A program made the translations under genes and the position numbers. 64,000 bases of DNA from Batillaria attramentaria. Taxonomy: Eukaryota; Mollusca; Gastropoda; Batillariidae. The notes under the pieces are model-generated. The model was not told the origin of the DNA, did not search any database, and saw only the letters and a list, made by a program, of their open reading frames with translations. Positions 1-10,779 of this stretch are shown here, in pieces. Location: NCBI GenBank assembly GCA_018292915.2, contig JACVVK020000061.1, forward strand, positions 1,357,501 to 1,421,500, written 5' to 3'. The first letter of the stretch is position 1. Each line of letters starts with the position of its first letter.

Positions 1-790
1 GTCTAGGCCGAAAGCAAGGCGACCAGTCGCCCTGCTCTGATCTACATACCCCCCCCCCCTCCACATCCCCCTCCCTCCCCTTTACCCCCTCTTTGCTGCG
101 CTTGTCAACTAGAGCTGGTAGAATCGTGGGGCCCGGTGAGGTCATCGTCTAGGATAGCTGGCAAAATCGATAAGACGAATCCCCCTGATTTTTCTGGCGT
201 CATCCCTCAACGAACCCCATTTTTAATTTTTTTTTTTCTAGTGTGCAGTTTTGGGATGATGCGCCGCTGAAAACGAGAACGCGTCGCACCACAGGCAGGG
301 GAGAATTTTCCAAACAACTTCCGGGATTGTCGTCTGTTCTTCTTGAAAAAATCAATCGAATGATTTCTGAGATTTTCCGTCGTATGTCACAAGACCACCC
401 CCTCGCCCACACCTCCACCCAAACACCCACCACCCTACCCCCCCCCCCACCCCCTCCTTTCTTCCTCTTTGCCTTTTCACTTCCCTCCTTCCCTGTCTGT
501 AGTTTACGGACGAAAAATTCAACTCTGAGGCATTTACATTTGCAGGCATTCTCTCCAAGGGACATTGATGTTGATTTTAAGAAGACGAATAATTGCAGCA
601 AAGATGTAACATGCCTGTTTATTTCTCCATGTGTCACAGCGACCCCCACCCACACCTCCCCCCTTCATAGGTTTCTTGTTGCAATTTTCCGCGACGTTTG
701 ACTAGATACATAACAGCAGACGTCACCCTACACATGCATATAAAAATAAAATTAAATTGAAACGCTGGATGATAATGATGGTTTACCCAT
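1..790. other. Unassigned; low-complexity C- and T-rich tracts
   Basis: Poly(C) at 47-60 and C-rich tracts near 100 and 435-465. Two overlapping ~150-codon frames on opposite strands are mutually exclusive and have no recognisable domain. No gene supported. Confidence 0.6.
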
Positions 791-795
791 CACCA

Positions 796-898
<103 letters not shown>

Positions 899-972
899 CT
901 GTCCCGGTTATCGTATCCTATTTTCCCCTTCATATATTTTCCTTCATTCTTCCCCTCTATGTATGTTACTAC

Positions 973-973
<1 letters not shown>

Positions 974-1061
<88 letters not shown>
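974..1061. repeat. (GT)n microsatellite, ~44 units
   Basis: Pure (GT)n. It is the complement of the (AC)n array at 796-895, so a transcript through both could fold on itself. Confidence 0.98.
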
Positions 1062-1064
<3 letters not shown>

Positions 1065-1219
1065 AAAGTCTAGTGTAAATGGATATGTACCTCATGGTCA
1101 TTCATGTAATTAAACTCTTTAAACTCTTTATTATGCCATTGTTTGGAAATTCGGGTCGACCCCCCCCCCCCACCCCCGACCCCCGGGTGGACTGCGTCGC
1201 CAGAAAAGAGCGCAACCCC

Positions 1220-1785
1220 TGTTTTTCCTGTATGCATGGTGTGTGACTGTTTTTCACTGTATGCATATGCATGGTGTGTGATTTTTTTCCCCTACATGCA
1301 TGGTGTGTGATTGTCGTTTTCCCTGCATGCATGGTGTGTGATTGTTTTTTTTCCCTGCATGCATGGTGTGTGATTGTTTTCTTCCCTGCATGCATGGTGT
1401 GTGATTGTTTTGTTCTGCATGCATGGTGTGTGATGGTTGTTTTCCCTGCATGCATGATGTGTGATTGTAGTTTTCCCTGCATGCATGGTGTGTGATTGTT
1501 GTTTTCCCTGCATGCATGGTGTGAGATTGTTTTTTCCCTGTATGCATGGTGTGTGATTGTCTTTCCCTGCATGCAAGGTGTGTGATTGTTGTTTTCCCTG
1601 CATGCATTGTGTGTGATTGTTTTTCCCCTGCATGCTTGGTGTGTGATCGTTGTTTTCCCTGCATGTATGATGTGTGACTGGTTTTCCCTACATGCATGGT
1701 GTGTGACTGTTTTTCCCTAGATGCACGGTGTCTGATCGTTGTGTGTGCTTGATTTTCCCTGCATGAATGGTGTGTGATTATTTTC
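1220..1785. repeat. 29-bp minisatellite with a palindromic TGCATGCA core
   Basis: About 18 units of the form TTTTCCCTGCATGCATGG plus TGTGTGATTG. The palindrome TGCATGCA is the most conserved part. Minus-strand frames give His/Met/Cys-rich repeats in all three registers because the unit is not a multiple of three, so protein coding is unlikely. Confidence 0.92.
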
Positions 1786-1794
1786 CATTTCTCG

Positions 1795-2035
1795 GACTCT
1801 CTCGTTCAGGATGAGATCTTTGACGTGCACACTTGATATGGTACGTGTTCGTGTACACGAAGGCGAAACAGGCACCGTAATCGACTCTGCACGTGAATTT
1901 GACTCAGTTTCGTACGGGAAACTCCCACCAAATTCTTGCCCATTGAGGGAAATCAAACCTGCGATTCAGATTCATGCTTAGTGGCCTCACACTATGCAGT
2001 AGACGTACGTCTTAGCCACTACGCCAAATCTTTTG
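1795..2035 (-). mobile_element. SINE F-like relic
   Basis: Minus strand: a tRNA-like head (GGCGTAGTGGCTAAGACG near 2030) is followed by a body containing CGGTGCCTGTTTCGCC and TCAAGTGTGCACGTC. The body motif recurs at 27.85 and 43.12 kb, so it is a repeat family. The A and B boxes are degenerate. Confidence 0.6.
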
Positions 2036-2039
2036 TCAG

Positions 2040-2690
2040 AACGGAGTAGGGGGGGGGGGGGGGGTGAGTTCGAATCCTAACAGGTACTTATCTGTTTCAA
2101 TCCATTCTCCACCCCCATCCCCCTCCCATCCCCAACCCCCTCAATCACCACCACATCCTCTTTGGTTGTGAGGTCACCGTATAGCTTGGACAGATAACGT
2201 CCATCCATTGTCATTACCCCCAGGATCATTGTGTCCTCTCTGATGCGTAAGCTCCGTCTGCAAATATTGATTGAAAGTGGTCATAGAAAGGCCATAATTT
2301 TCTTTTTATGTCGTAACAACCCCCGCTCCTCCCCCCTTCTACCCACCGACCCACCCACCCACCCAGCAACCACCACTTCGAAACTTTCTCTTTTTGTCTT
2401 CAGCTTCAGGTGATAAATCACCAGAGTTTTCGATGTTCAAACGCTGGTATATTTTCAAGCTGTTTAAGGGGTGCTATGGTTTATTATTGTGCGTTTATGT
2501 CCCCCGCTCCTTCCTCCCAAACGCTCCGTTCACCCCCTCCCCCCGCCCTTTCCACCGCCTTCCACCTCTTGTTCACTTCATCCAAACCACACCTGATCAT
2601 ACAGCTTTGGGCGACATTTTGCATCTCAGACGTAGACAAAAGAGGTGAATACTTCTCCAGGAAAAGATGATTGTATTCGGTCGAACAAAT
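2040..2690. other. Unassigned; C-rich linkers
   Basis: Poly(G) at 2050-2063, (ACCC)n-like stretches near 2105-2145 and 2340-2365. Short frames on both strands, none recognisable. Confidence 0.6.
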
Positions 2691-3400
2691 ACTATGACTC
2701 AATAGCTAATTTACGTCATGTTTTCTTCATTTACGTCACCTCTAATCTCTTTAGCCACATAGATTTGCAGAAGGATTACACTGTTAGAAATATCTTTATA
2801 CTCACTACTCTGGTGCCCATATTTCAAGAAAACGTCTGATCTTTCAAACTCAAATATCGTTATTGTCCAGTTATAAAATTTCAACAACAACAAAATTACC
2901 CTGGCGTACGTCACGCCGTCACTCTTCTGTCTTTATTGTCCAGTAATTTAGGACGCCGGTATATATGGGTGGCCATCTGTAACAACCAATCACTCGATTA
3001 GGCCAGGTGCTCCTCAAGTTTGTGGGGGATTTATCAATAAGCTTGTTTTATTCGTTTGATCAAAGAGATTAGAATTCGACTTTACGTCATACTTTACCCA
3101 TTTACGTCATCTCTACTCTCTTTAGCCACCAGGATTTGCAGAAGGTTTTGCTTGCTCTTGCATATGCTGACATCGAATTTCAGAAAGTGCCCTGAGCTTT
3201 TTGTTATACGTCATACTCCAACACGTTTTGAGATCGGTGTGTATGCGTGGCCATTAAAAAAGAAGAAGAGGCACTCGATCACATGCTCTCTAGTGTGCGG
3301 GCTTTATTAAGAGCTTGTTTCACTCAGTTGAACAAAGAGACTAGAATTTCTACTGCACGTCATATCGACCCTGTTCCGGATCTCTTTCGTCTGAACCCAG
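2690..3400. repeat. ~275-bp tandem repeat, about 2.3 units
   Basis: Blocks recur in order: TTTACGTCA with CTCTTTAGCCAC and GATTTGCAGAAGG (2711 and 3100), GCGTGGCCAT / GGGTGGCCAT (2967 and 3246), and GCTTGTTT with GAACAAAGAGACTAGAATT (about 3040 and 3312). The units are 10-25% diverged. Confidence 0.75.
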
Positions 3401-3665
3401 CATGTGTTTTCCTGTTTTGTGCCCTGCGTTGGATCCTGGAAACGTAAAACGCTCTTGAGTACTGGAGTGTCTGTACGTACAGACTTTTACGCTTTTAGCG
3501 AAATGCCAAGTTACGACAAATGAACAGACAGACCCCCCTACCGACCCACCCCTCCTCTACCGTGCCTATCCCCACACCTCAGACGAACCAACCCACAGAC
3601 AGATCGACGTATTGGTACATCCATAAACAGCCAGACACATCCGACACACCGACAACTGACAGATT

Positions 3666-3666
<1 letters not shown>

Positions 3667-3738
<72 letters not shown>
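3667..3738. repeat. (CA)n microsatellite
   Basis: Uninterrupted, about 36 units. Confidence 0.98.
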
Positions 3739-3739
<1 letters not shown>

Positions 3740-3787
3740 AAGCACCCAAGCACAGACAGATCGACCCTAAGACAGGTAGCTTAGCTG

Positions 3788-3970
3788 TTTGGGGGTGTTT
3801 TTCAGCTTGTTCCACCACATTACGGTAATATCAAATCCGGGCCACGAGGAAAAAATCCAGCACAGTTTTTTTTCGTTTTTTATTGTTGCCTTGAACCGGG
3901 GATCCGAACTCACCACCTGAGCAAATGAAAGTGGAGCGTTTTGTCAGCTCAATATCCCGGCTCCGTATCC
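3788..3970 (-). mobile_element. Diverged SINE A relic
   Basis: Weak but ordered similarity to minus-strand SINE A: a TGTTTGGGGGT tail-side motif, a CCACCACATTACGG segment, an AATCCAGCACA segment, then a B-box-like GGGATCCGAACTC. It contains a T-rich insertion and is probably old. Confidence 0.6.
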
Positions 3971-4369
3971 AAAGACAGACGCATCCGTTCACAGACATTA
4001 TCTACATTCAGCACGAAAACCAAAGACGGCTCCACGTCCAGGGTTTTAGACTCGGCGTTCCCTGTGATTCGAAAATACAAGGGTCCATGGGACAATCTCT
4101 CCATATTTTTGAGGGCGCTTTTTGTAAATAATAAGGGAGGCCATGGTCTTTTGGTATTTAAAAAAAGTCTAAAAGGCTAGACCATTTATTGTTGCTGTTT
4201 ACAAAAAGTATTCAAGTTGGAGCGACGTATGTGAATTCTAGCGTGTCAGGCATAGCGAATCGGCAAGGCGAGGAACCCCCACGCTTACCAAATAGTGCGT
4301 CCACTGTGACGCACTGTTCTCAAGTTTGTGCGTCAGTTTAAGAGTTTTGTGCGTACAAATACAAGTCAA

Positions 4370-4470
4370 GTCAAGTTTATTGAATGGCCAATGGCCTACA
4401 TCAATGGGCTGAGCTTTACCTGCAAAATAAAGTTCAAAATGATCATAACATAATACGGACTTAATCACAA
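4370..4470 (-). repeat. Retroelement 3' end with (CTTGA)n tail
   Basis: On the minus strand GGCCATTCAATAAACTTGAC is followed by repeats of TTGAC. AATAAA lies just before the tail. Confidence 0.55.
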
Positions 4471-4479
4471 ATACATTGG

Positions 4480-5020
4480 CAAGGTTAACTAACTAAATGG
4501 AATTTCCCTCATACGGAGGGCATAAAGTACAAACAGAGCCAGATTTCTCAACGTCGTAGAATTCCTGCGCACAAATACGCACACATGAGTGTAATCGGGA
4601 ACACTGAGACTTTTAAATGATAAATTCTGAGACATGAAGTATGGCCAGAAGAAACTCCACTACGATTCAAGCTCTACAGACACAGAGACGAGTTGGAGAA
4701 AACGACATCATGTATTTCACTATCCGACCTGACGGTGTAAATGGCGAACGACAAGAAGAAGACGACGACGACTAATAAAACATGGGCAATCTTTCTCACT
4801 CCAGAATATCAAAGTACGTAAGAAAGTAATTTACTCAAAACCACAGACTTTTGAATACAACAAGCAAAAACTTATTAATAATACTCTTTTTTTGAAGAAA
4901 AATTTTAAAAAATGCACACCTATTGACAATGAGGCTATGGGTTAAGAATGATAAAAGAAAGTGCTAACGTGCAGAAAAGGAAGCGGTATACGAGTGACAA
5001 CGATGTGGATTAGATGAAAC
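4480..5020. other. Unassigned, A-rich
   Basis: A short (GAC)n run near 4750-4772. No frame or repeat recognised. Confidence 0.6.
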
Positions 5021-5033
5021 AGCTAGAGGCAAC

Positions 5034-5203
5034 GGAGCCGGGGTGGTCGAATGGTAGAGCGTTGGACTTCTAATGCTCGGGTCGTGAGTTCGATCCCGGC
5101 TGGGGCCAAATATTTGTGCTGGCTTTTTCATCGTTGCCCCGTCTTTGATATCACCCTATGTGGTGGAAAAGGACGTTAAACCCCCAAACACCCACACCCA
5201 CCC
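5034..5203 (+). mobile_element. SINE A, full-length, tRNA-derived
   Basis: The head is tRNA-like, with an A box (TGGTCGAATGG) and a B box (GAGTTCGATCC); the CTTCTAA anticodon-loop-like segment suggests a tRNA-Arg(UCU) origin (inference). A conserved body and an (ACCC)n tail follow. The target-site duplication GCTAGAGGCAAC is perfect (5022-5033 and 5204-5215), which fixes both ends. The RNA polymerase III promoter boxes look intact, but a functional tRNA is not indicated. Confidence 0.93.
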
Positions 5204-5647
5204 GCTAGAGGCAACAAAGATACAAAAACCACTTACTGAGACACGCACAAGTCAATGTTTCTTCAACAATAAGAAATGGGACACTACTCTAAAAAACAAA
5301 AGACAACTCCGTTGCTAACGAACAGCAGAGGCCTACCTTGCAACTTTACTTCTTTCATTCGTGCAGAATCAGAATTTCTTGCTTCAAAGGGAAGCACTAT
5401 GGTATACTTTAATTTTTTTGTACAGTGAATGTAGACTATTTCGTTCAGGGGAAAAAAATCTCCAAGGTACGTGCTCAAGAATTATGATAACAGTGGTGCA
5501 TGTTTGTGAAGTACACACTTTGACTCGGCATCTATTTGATTCGGAAAAAAAATTAAAACGATTTTCCCAGTTAGGGACAAGCCGACGACATTTTATATTG
5601 AACAATATTGAATTATTATCATAATAACATAGAAGGTGTTATTAAAA

Positions 5648-5821
5648 GGGGAGCCGGGGTGGTCGAATGGTAGAGCGTTGGACTTCTAATGCTCGGGTCG
5701 TGAGTTCGATCCCGGCTGGGGCCAAATATTTGTGCTGGCTTTTTCATCGTTGCCCCGTCTTTGATATCACCCTATGTGGTGGAAAAGGACGTTAAACCCC
5801 CAAACACCCACCCACCCACCC
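5648..5821 (+). mobile_element. SINE A, full-length
   Basis: Nearly identical to the copy about 450 bases upstream, in the same orientation. It is flanked by a 12-13-bp duplication GTGTTATT(C)AAAA at 5636-5647 and 5822-5834. The different flank sequences show two separate insertions rather than a segmental duplication. Confidence 0.92.
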
Positions 5822-5834
5822 GTGTTATTCAAAA

Positions 5835-6600
5835 TGAATATTAGGGACCAAAATTGCTTCCCACAAAAAAGGGTCTTGGATTGTTTCAAATTTATTCACC
5901 GAAAACCTCAAAAACGAGATTAAACGTGTCATATTAACCCAGAAAAAGGAAAGAGGAAGAAGAAAAAAAAGAAAAAAAAGGTGGTGTATCCACAGAAAAA
6001 TGGAACAATATTTGAACACGTCCCACGCAAACGCCTACCCCAGACACCCTCACCCTCCACAATACACTAAGGAGTGGTACCGTGCGTGTGGCGGCGGAAA
6101 TGCCAGCTCTCCATTCAGAGTTAAACGCCCTTGAAGAGGTAATAACCCTCCTCACGATTCGATGCGGTTAACCACAAGTATGGGGAATGCACGCTCCCCA
6201 CACCGAGAATACAGACGCCTGTAGCCGACGTAGTCGGGGGTATGATAAAAACTTACGCGTGTAGAGTGATATGATAATGCTTATATATGCGTATTAAAAG
6301 AAGTTTTCAGCGCTTGGCTGGCTGTGGGCAGTTAACAAGCGCGGGGTAATTTATTACTGCTAAATAATAACAATAACATTCTCAAAGCAGAGGAGGAAGC
6401 CGGAGTACCCGGATAGAACTCTCGAACGGTGCCACGTCCGAGAAGAAAAACTTCACACATACATAAATAGAGATAAATGTCTTAAAGGTGTATCCTGTGG
6501 CCGTAGTCTGCTGGAGTTTGCATACGACATCTTTTTAACACTTTTGTGCAACTTGTCTGTCATACTTAAGAGAGAAAACAAAATCAGTGTGCAGGGACTA
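5835..6600. other. Unassigned apart from a SINE D scrap
   Basis: A-rich at 5940-5985. Otherwise no gene, RNA or repeat copy recognised in the window. Confidence 0.55.
6365..6450 (-). mobile_element. SINE D internal fragment
   Basis: A short match to the segment with AAAGCAGAGGAGGAAGCCGG and GAACGGTGCCACGTCCGAGA. Neither end is present. Confidence 0.65.
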
Positions 6601-6690
6601 GTTGTTTTGACCGACCCAGTTCTATGCCAGCTACAGTGGCATTCCTCCCAAGTAATGGATGGAATCTACGGAGGACCCAGAAATTAGCGC
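6598..6690 (-). mobile_element. SINE B 3' fragment
   Basis: Matches the tail-proximal segment of SINE B, including the GGCATTCCTCCCA and GGAGGACCC landmarks. No head is present. Confidence 0.65.
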
Positions 6691-6773
6691 TTTTTGTTTA
6701 AAGTACGACGATGTGCATGAGTGTGATTCCGCCATTACTGCAAATGTATTTTATTTCTGAGCAGTGTTTGGAT

Positions 6774-7045
6774 CCCCCCCCCCCTTCCAAAAAAACAAAA
6801 CAAAAAACAAACAAACCAAAACCAAAACCCAAAACAAAACAAAAGCAAATAATAATAATAATAATGAAGCAAAAAACAACCCCAAACAACAACAACAACA
6901 ACAGCAAACAACACACAAACGAAAACAAAACAAAACAAACAAGCAAAAAAAAAAAACAAACAAACAGACAAACCCCAGAAAACGACACAAAAAACAAACA
7001 AACAAACAACAACGACAAAAAAAAACCCAAAACCAAAAACATACA
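6774..7045. repeat. A/C-rich low-complexity tract
   Basis: Poly(C), then mixed AAAC, CAAA, AAT and AAC units for 270 bases. Lys/Asn/Gln-rich or Cys/Phe/Val-rich frames here are artefacts. Confidence 0.95.
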
Positions 7046-7104
7046 TTCAGAAATGTACACTGTCCAGTTTAGACAACTTTGGTTCCCTTTTTTGAGTTAC
7101 TGAT

Positions 7105-7256
7105 AAAAAGATATGATGCTGAGCACTATGGTGGTCCGCGTGGTTTGGGACTGCGTGACAAGGCCGTATTCCACTCCTCCTTCCTCTTCCTAAATGTCCC
7201 GGCGTGCACCAGGTCCGGGAACTACGGCAACTACAGTGCTTTCTATGCAGTGCCGT
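7105..7256 (-). mobile_element. SINE B internal fragment ending in a (GT)n array
   Basis: Minus-strand SINE B middle segment: a TGGTTTGGGACTGCG landmark, then the GTCCCGGCGT and AACTACGGCA segments. It breaks off at the (GT)n(GA)n microsatellite at 7256. Confidence 0.75.
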
Positions 7257-7270
7257 GTGTGTGTGTGTGT

Positions 7271-7340
<70 letters not shown>
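7256..7340. repeat. Compound (GT)n(GA)n microsatellite
   Basis: (GT)n to 7302 with one CA interruption, then (GA)n to 7340. Confidence 0.97.
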
Positions 7341-7343
<3 letters not shown>

Positions 7344-7379
7344 ATTGAATGCATTTATCATTATCTTATGCATTGTCAG

Positions 7380-7492
7380 AGGCTGTACGGCAGAAGAGAA
7401 AATTAATTTCTGTTTCGTAAAGTAAAATAGACAATAAAGATATTGTATTGTATTGTATTGTATTGTATTGTATTGTATTGTATTGTATTGTA
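7380..7492 (+). repeat. Retroelement 3' end with (TATTG)n tail
   Basis: TAGACAATAAAGA supplies a polyadenylation-like AATAAA followed at once by about ten TATTG units (7441-7490). No coding part is present. Confidence 0.6.
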
Positions 7493-7867
7493 ACCAGTCA
7501 CATCGTGACAAGAAAAGGCACCCTTCAAAGTATTTTTACTTCGTGTAGGTGTACGATCAAGCCAGACCGGTTTCTTTCTCTGTCCATCTTCCCACGCGCC
7601 CGGATACACCCGGCCCACTCCGCACCAATTCACATCACTAATTCAGACAAGCCGTGGTATATATGAGTGTTTGGCACGCCTACTGTGATGCTGTTTACAC
7701 TACACTACAACCGGGGTTCAACCTGAGTTTACCTCGACTCGGGCAGGACTCGGGCCAATAGCGTTTACACTACAGTCTCTGTAAGTCTAAATTTGACAAT
7801 GACGTACGTAGGAAAACTTACGTCATGCCCGCCGTCACACAATGACGAAACAATACTACTACCACTA

Positions 7868-8467
7868 ATAATAATAATAATGAATATTGTATAGGCGCTT
7901 TACCCAGTTTCGTGGGGGAGCCGGGGTGGTCGAATGGTAGAGCGTTGGACTTTTAATGCTCGGGTCGTGAGTTCGATCCCGGCTGGGGCCAAATATTTGT
8001 GCTGGCTTTTTCATCGTTGCCCCGTCTTTGATGTCATCCTATGTGGTGGAAAAGGAAGTTAAACCCCCAAACACCCAAAACCCACCCACCCACCCCCACC
8101 CACCCAATTTCGTGAATCGGCCCAAAGCGCCGCGAATTGAACCCTATACGCACGCTCACGTGAATCACACGCATCCTCTTACACATTGGACATAAACACG
8201 TTACAATCACGTGGTGCGGAGGGTCAGCTCAGCTATTTAAATTTCGGAATTTAGAATTGCATTTATTTTTTCAAATTTGCTGGGCTGAACATTTTCAAAG
8301 CAGAGGGGGAGGACGCCGGAGTACCCGGAGAGAACCCCCGACGATCGGCCCGCCCGAAGGAACGGTGCCACCTCCGAGAAGGAAAAATTCTTTGTCCCGA
8401 GTGGGACTCGATCCCGTGACCTTTCGCACTGGTGACAACTCTCTCAACCACTAGACCTCCAACTGCC
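7868..8467 (-). mobile_element. SINE D, interrupted by SINE A
   Basis: Read on the minus strand it begins with a tRNA-like head at about 8467 (box B-like segment near 8400-8415), passes through the SINE D body and ends in (TTA)n at about 7868-7880. It is split at 7914/8105 by a plus-strand SINE A whose target duplication comes from SINE D sequence. Confidence 0.85.
7915..8104 (+). mobile_element. SINE A inserted into SINE D
   Basis: Full-length SINE A with head, body and (ACCC)n-rich tail. The near-perfect duplication CCCAGTTTCGTG / CCCAATTTCGTG (7903-7914 and 8103-8114) lies within SINE D sequence, so the relative age is clear: SINE A landed after SINE D. Confidence 0.9.
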
Positions 8468-8884
8468 CCATAAAGCGTCGAACCATGACGCCAGGTGCAT
8501 GTCAAGTTTAGATATGAAATGTGAGTCGGCCCTTGACCCGGGTTCAACCCTGGTCCGTAGCAGGGTTGATGAACCCGGGTCGCTTTTAACGCGGGTTGGT
8601 GAAATCTAAACGCAGCAACCCGGGTTCAACCCGGTCACAAAATAGGCCGGTGTAAACAGACTCTGCATTTCAGTCCTGGCAATATCTACGAGTGTCAATT
8701 TGGAGTGTCACATGGTCAGTGTTCAAGGTAAGCTTACCTACTCAGGCTGAACTTTCAAGTCCAAATGCGCTATGCAGCTGATTACAAACTGATTCTGTTT
8801 TCGCCACTGTCGTTGATTTAAATAATAATAATAATAATAATAATTCTCGGTAGAGGGGACCTGATTGTAGTGTTGATATGTTGT

Positions 8885-9015
8885 GTGTTTTCTGAGGATG
8901 TACTGCTTGTTTGTATGTGACTGCATTCTTCTCTTTTTGTTTTCTTGCCAGTAAAGCGCTGTGAACTCTCTGCGAGAAAGAGCGCTATATAAATATCAAT
9001 GAATAATAATAATAA
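8885..9015 (+). repeat. LINE 3' UTR end
   Basis: AGTAAAGCGCTGTGAACTCT and GAGCGCTATATAAATATCAA run into (TAA)n. This is the same terminal design as the CR1-like fragments, but no coding part is present. Confidence 0.6.
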
Positions 9016-9394
9016 TAATAATGGGTATTACAGAGGCGTCTCGTCCAGTTTTACGGCTCAAAGCGCCGCTAACTGAACCCAGCACGCACGCTCACGTGAA
9101 TCAAACGCATTCTCTCACACATATAGGACGTCAACACATCACAATCCCGTGGTGCGAAGGGTCAGCTCAGGAATTTAAGTTTCGGAATTTAGAACTGCAT
9201 TTATTTTTCAAATTTTGTGGACTGAACATTTCCAAAGCGAGAGGGGGAGGGGGAGGGGAAGCCGGTGTACCCGGAGAGAACCCCCCGATAGGTGTCACAC
9301 ACGAGAAAGAAAGATTCGTTTCCCTGCGTGAGCCTCGAACCAGACCTCTCGCATTGGTAGCGAAGTCTTGACCGCTATACCACCGACCGCCCAA
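9015..9394 (-). mobile_element. SINE D, full-length
   Basis: Minus-strand copy with the head at about 9394 and the (TTA)n tail at about 9001-9022. The tail abuts a plus-strand LINE tail at 8,990-9,020, giving a tail-to-tail (TAA)n junction. Confidence 0.85.
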
Positions 9395-9514
9395 GTCATA
9401 ACCAGGTCTACATGTAATTAGTTTCTTCTTTCCGTGTTTTAGGCTAATCAGAACTGTTTGGTGTAAAACATTTGTCTGCCTTCCATGCAAGCTGGTAGCA
9501 CGTGCATTAATAAT

Positions 9515-9775
9515 AATAATAATAATACACTTGTAGAGCGCGGAGTTCTGCTTAGGAAAGCAATCAATCACTCAATGCGCTTTTTGCTCACGCACACACA
9601 CAACATTCACATGCACACATTCATACACATCAATACAACCGGTGGAGTTTAAACTTAAAGATTAACAGCTAGTTTGAAAAGATGTGTAGTGCTTTAAACT
9701 GTAGGAGGGAAGGGATGTTTCTCAGAGAAGATGGCAAGGAGTTCCAAACGTGGGGGGGGGGGGGGGGGGGGGCAC
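9515..9775 (-). pseudogene. CR1/L2-like LINE 3' fragment
   Basis: Minus-strand reading near 9752-9680 gives VWNSLPSSLRNIPSLLQFKA, the conserved C-terminal block. Then come a 3' UTR with a short decayed (GT)n and a (TTA)n tail at 9509-9527. The 5' edge is a G-run of about 20 at 9751-9771. Confidence 0.8.
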
Positions 9776-9889
9776 TATAACTGAAAGAACATTAAAATTC
9801 AGCATAGTTTTTGTGACGAGAGAACCTCCTATTGGAGACCTTGGATCCTGGGAATACGTTTGGTGGGTGCGCTTATGCTAGACTGTCGA

Positions 9890-10025
9890 ATCTGATTTAA
9901 CTCACTTCATGCCAAGTAAGCTTGGGGTTGTGCACCGGTGTCCTCACTTAAAAAAAAATCATGGATTTAAATTTGGCTTAGTGGGAGTGTTGCACTTTGT
10001 TTATACTCGTGTTTGCTGCAGTAAG
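9890..10025 (+). repeat. Repeat I, copy 1
   Basis: The blocks AGTAAGCTTGGGGTTGTGCA and GGAGTGTTGCACTTTG recur in order at 44.40-44.53 kb. Unclassified. Confidence 0.65.
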
Positions 10026-10480
10026 AGCCGTTAGGGAAAAAAAAATAAGAGAATTTTCTTTAAAAAATAGTGCCACGGCAATGATGTTCAACATCAGGAC
10101 ATCTGTGAGGCGTGGTGGTTCTTAGCACAGTTTGTGCTTTTGGCCGTTAAAAGTCGTTTTGTGAGTAACCCTCGAATAAGCTCCGATGCTTGAGTTTTAT
10201 CATGCATCAGTATGATCAGCATTTGACGGGTTTTTTTTTCAGAATGGGGTGCCGGGCAGTTAGTTAGTTAGGGCTTAACGCCGCGCAAGCAACAAAGACT
10301 ATTTCGTGGCTAAACCGAGCCCCATTCTGCCAGGTTCTTTAAAACATAAAAAGTCCAGCTGAAAACATGATGTAAATATATATTACGAATCTGTGTAGCT
10401 TAAAGGAAAACCAATACATGACTAATTTCTTTCCAGAGTCAAATGCTCAGGGGGAGTAAAACTATATCACAGATTGTATT
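10025..10480. other. Unassigned; possible SINE scrap
   Basis: AGTTAGTTAGGGCTTAACGC near 10260 looks like a short retroelement tail with (TTAG)n. The rest shows nothing. Confidence 0.5.
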
Positions 10481-10486
10481 GCACAG

Positions 10487-10776
10487 GGCACGTATATAGA
10501 ACTCGAGGTTAATTTAACCCACGGCTGACGGGCCTAACCCAGACTATGACAAAAGAAACCCCAAAACAAAATTAAATTAAAAAGGAAGCGAAGAAAGAAC
10601 GACAAGAATCCCTCCATACGGCATAGGCACCTTGCTGGAACGGACCCGCTTCCTGATTTAAAAAAAACAAACAAACAAAAAACAAAACAGAAAATCTAAC
10701 CCTAGAGCTAGTTTACTTCGAGGTTCGACTCTAACCCGGGACTAAACTCCCTAACCCCGACTTTTACATGCGGGCC
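10487..10776. mobile_element. PIF/Harbinger-type MITE, copy 1
   Basis: Non-autonomous DNA element with inverted ends of the GGSCCCGTATGTA type (left GGCACGTATATA, right TACATGCGGGCC). The 3-bp flanks CAG (10484-10486) and CTG (10777-10779) fit a CWG target duplication. CWG or TWA duplications and GGGCC-type ends are characteristic of PIF/Harbinger and Tourist-like MITEs (known family). The interior, with the landmarks AATTTAACCCACGG and GACAAAAGAAACC, carries no coding capacity. Confidence 0.82.
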
Positions 10777-10779
10777 CTG

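Larger units (their letters stand above)
7691..8659. mobile_element. MITE with CTGTTTACAC ends, interrupted by SINE D and SINE A
   Basis: The left end CTGTTTACAC (7691-7700) and right end GTGTAAACAG (8650-8659) are perfect inverted repeats. Inside each end are GGGTTCAACC and AACCCGGG motifs also found in the related element at 62.4-63.2 kb. The MITE sequence stops near 7855 and resumes near 8470; the gap is filled by a SINE D that itself contains a SINE A. I see no transposase. The superfamily and target duplication are unclear. Confidence 0.65.

Noticed and set aside
1220..1785. Regular spacing suggesting a CRISPR array
   Set aside because: Units are contiguous and there are no unique spacers; the genome is eukaryotic. 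It is a minisatellite. The same applies to the 38-40 kb and 58.5-59.5 kb arrays.
5034..5110. Functional tRNA gene
   Set aside because: The A and B boxes are present but the acceptor and anticodon stems do not pair properly, and the same head recurs in many copies attached to a SINE body.
6711..7103. Lys/Asn/Gln-rich 130-codon frame and Cys/Phe-rich frames opposite
   Set aside because: A/C-rich low-complexity DNA is open in several frames on both strands.
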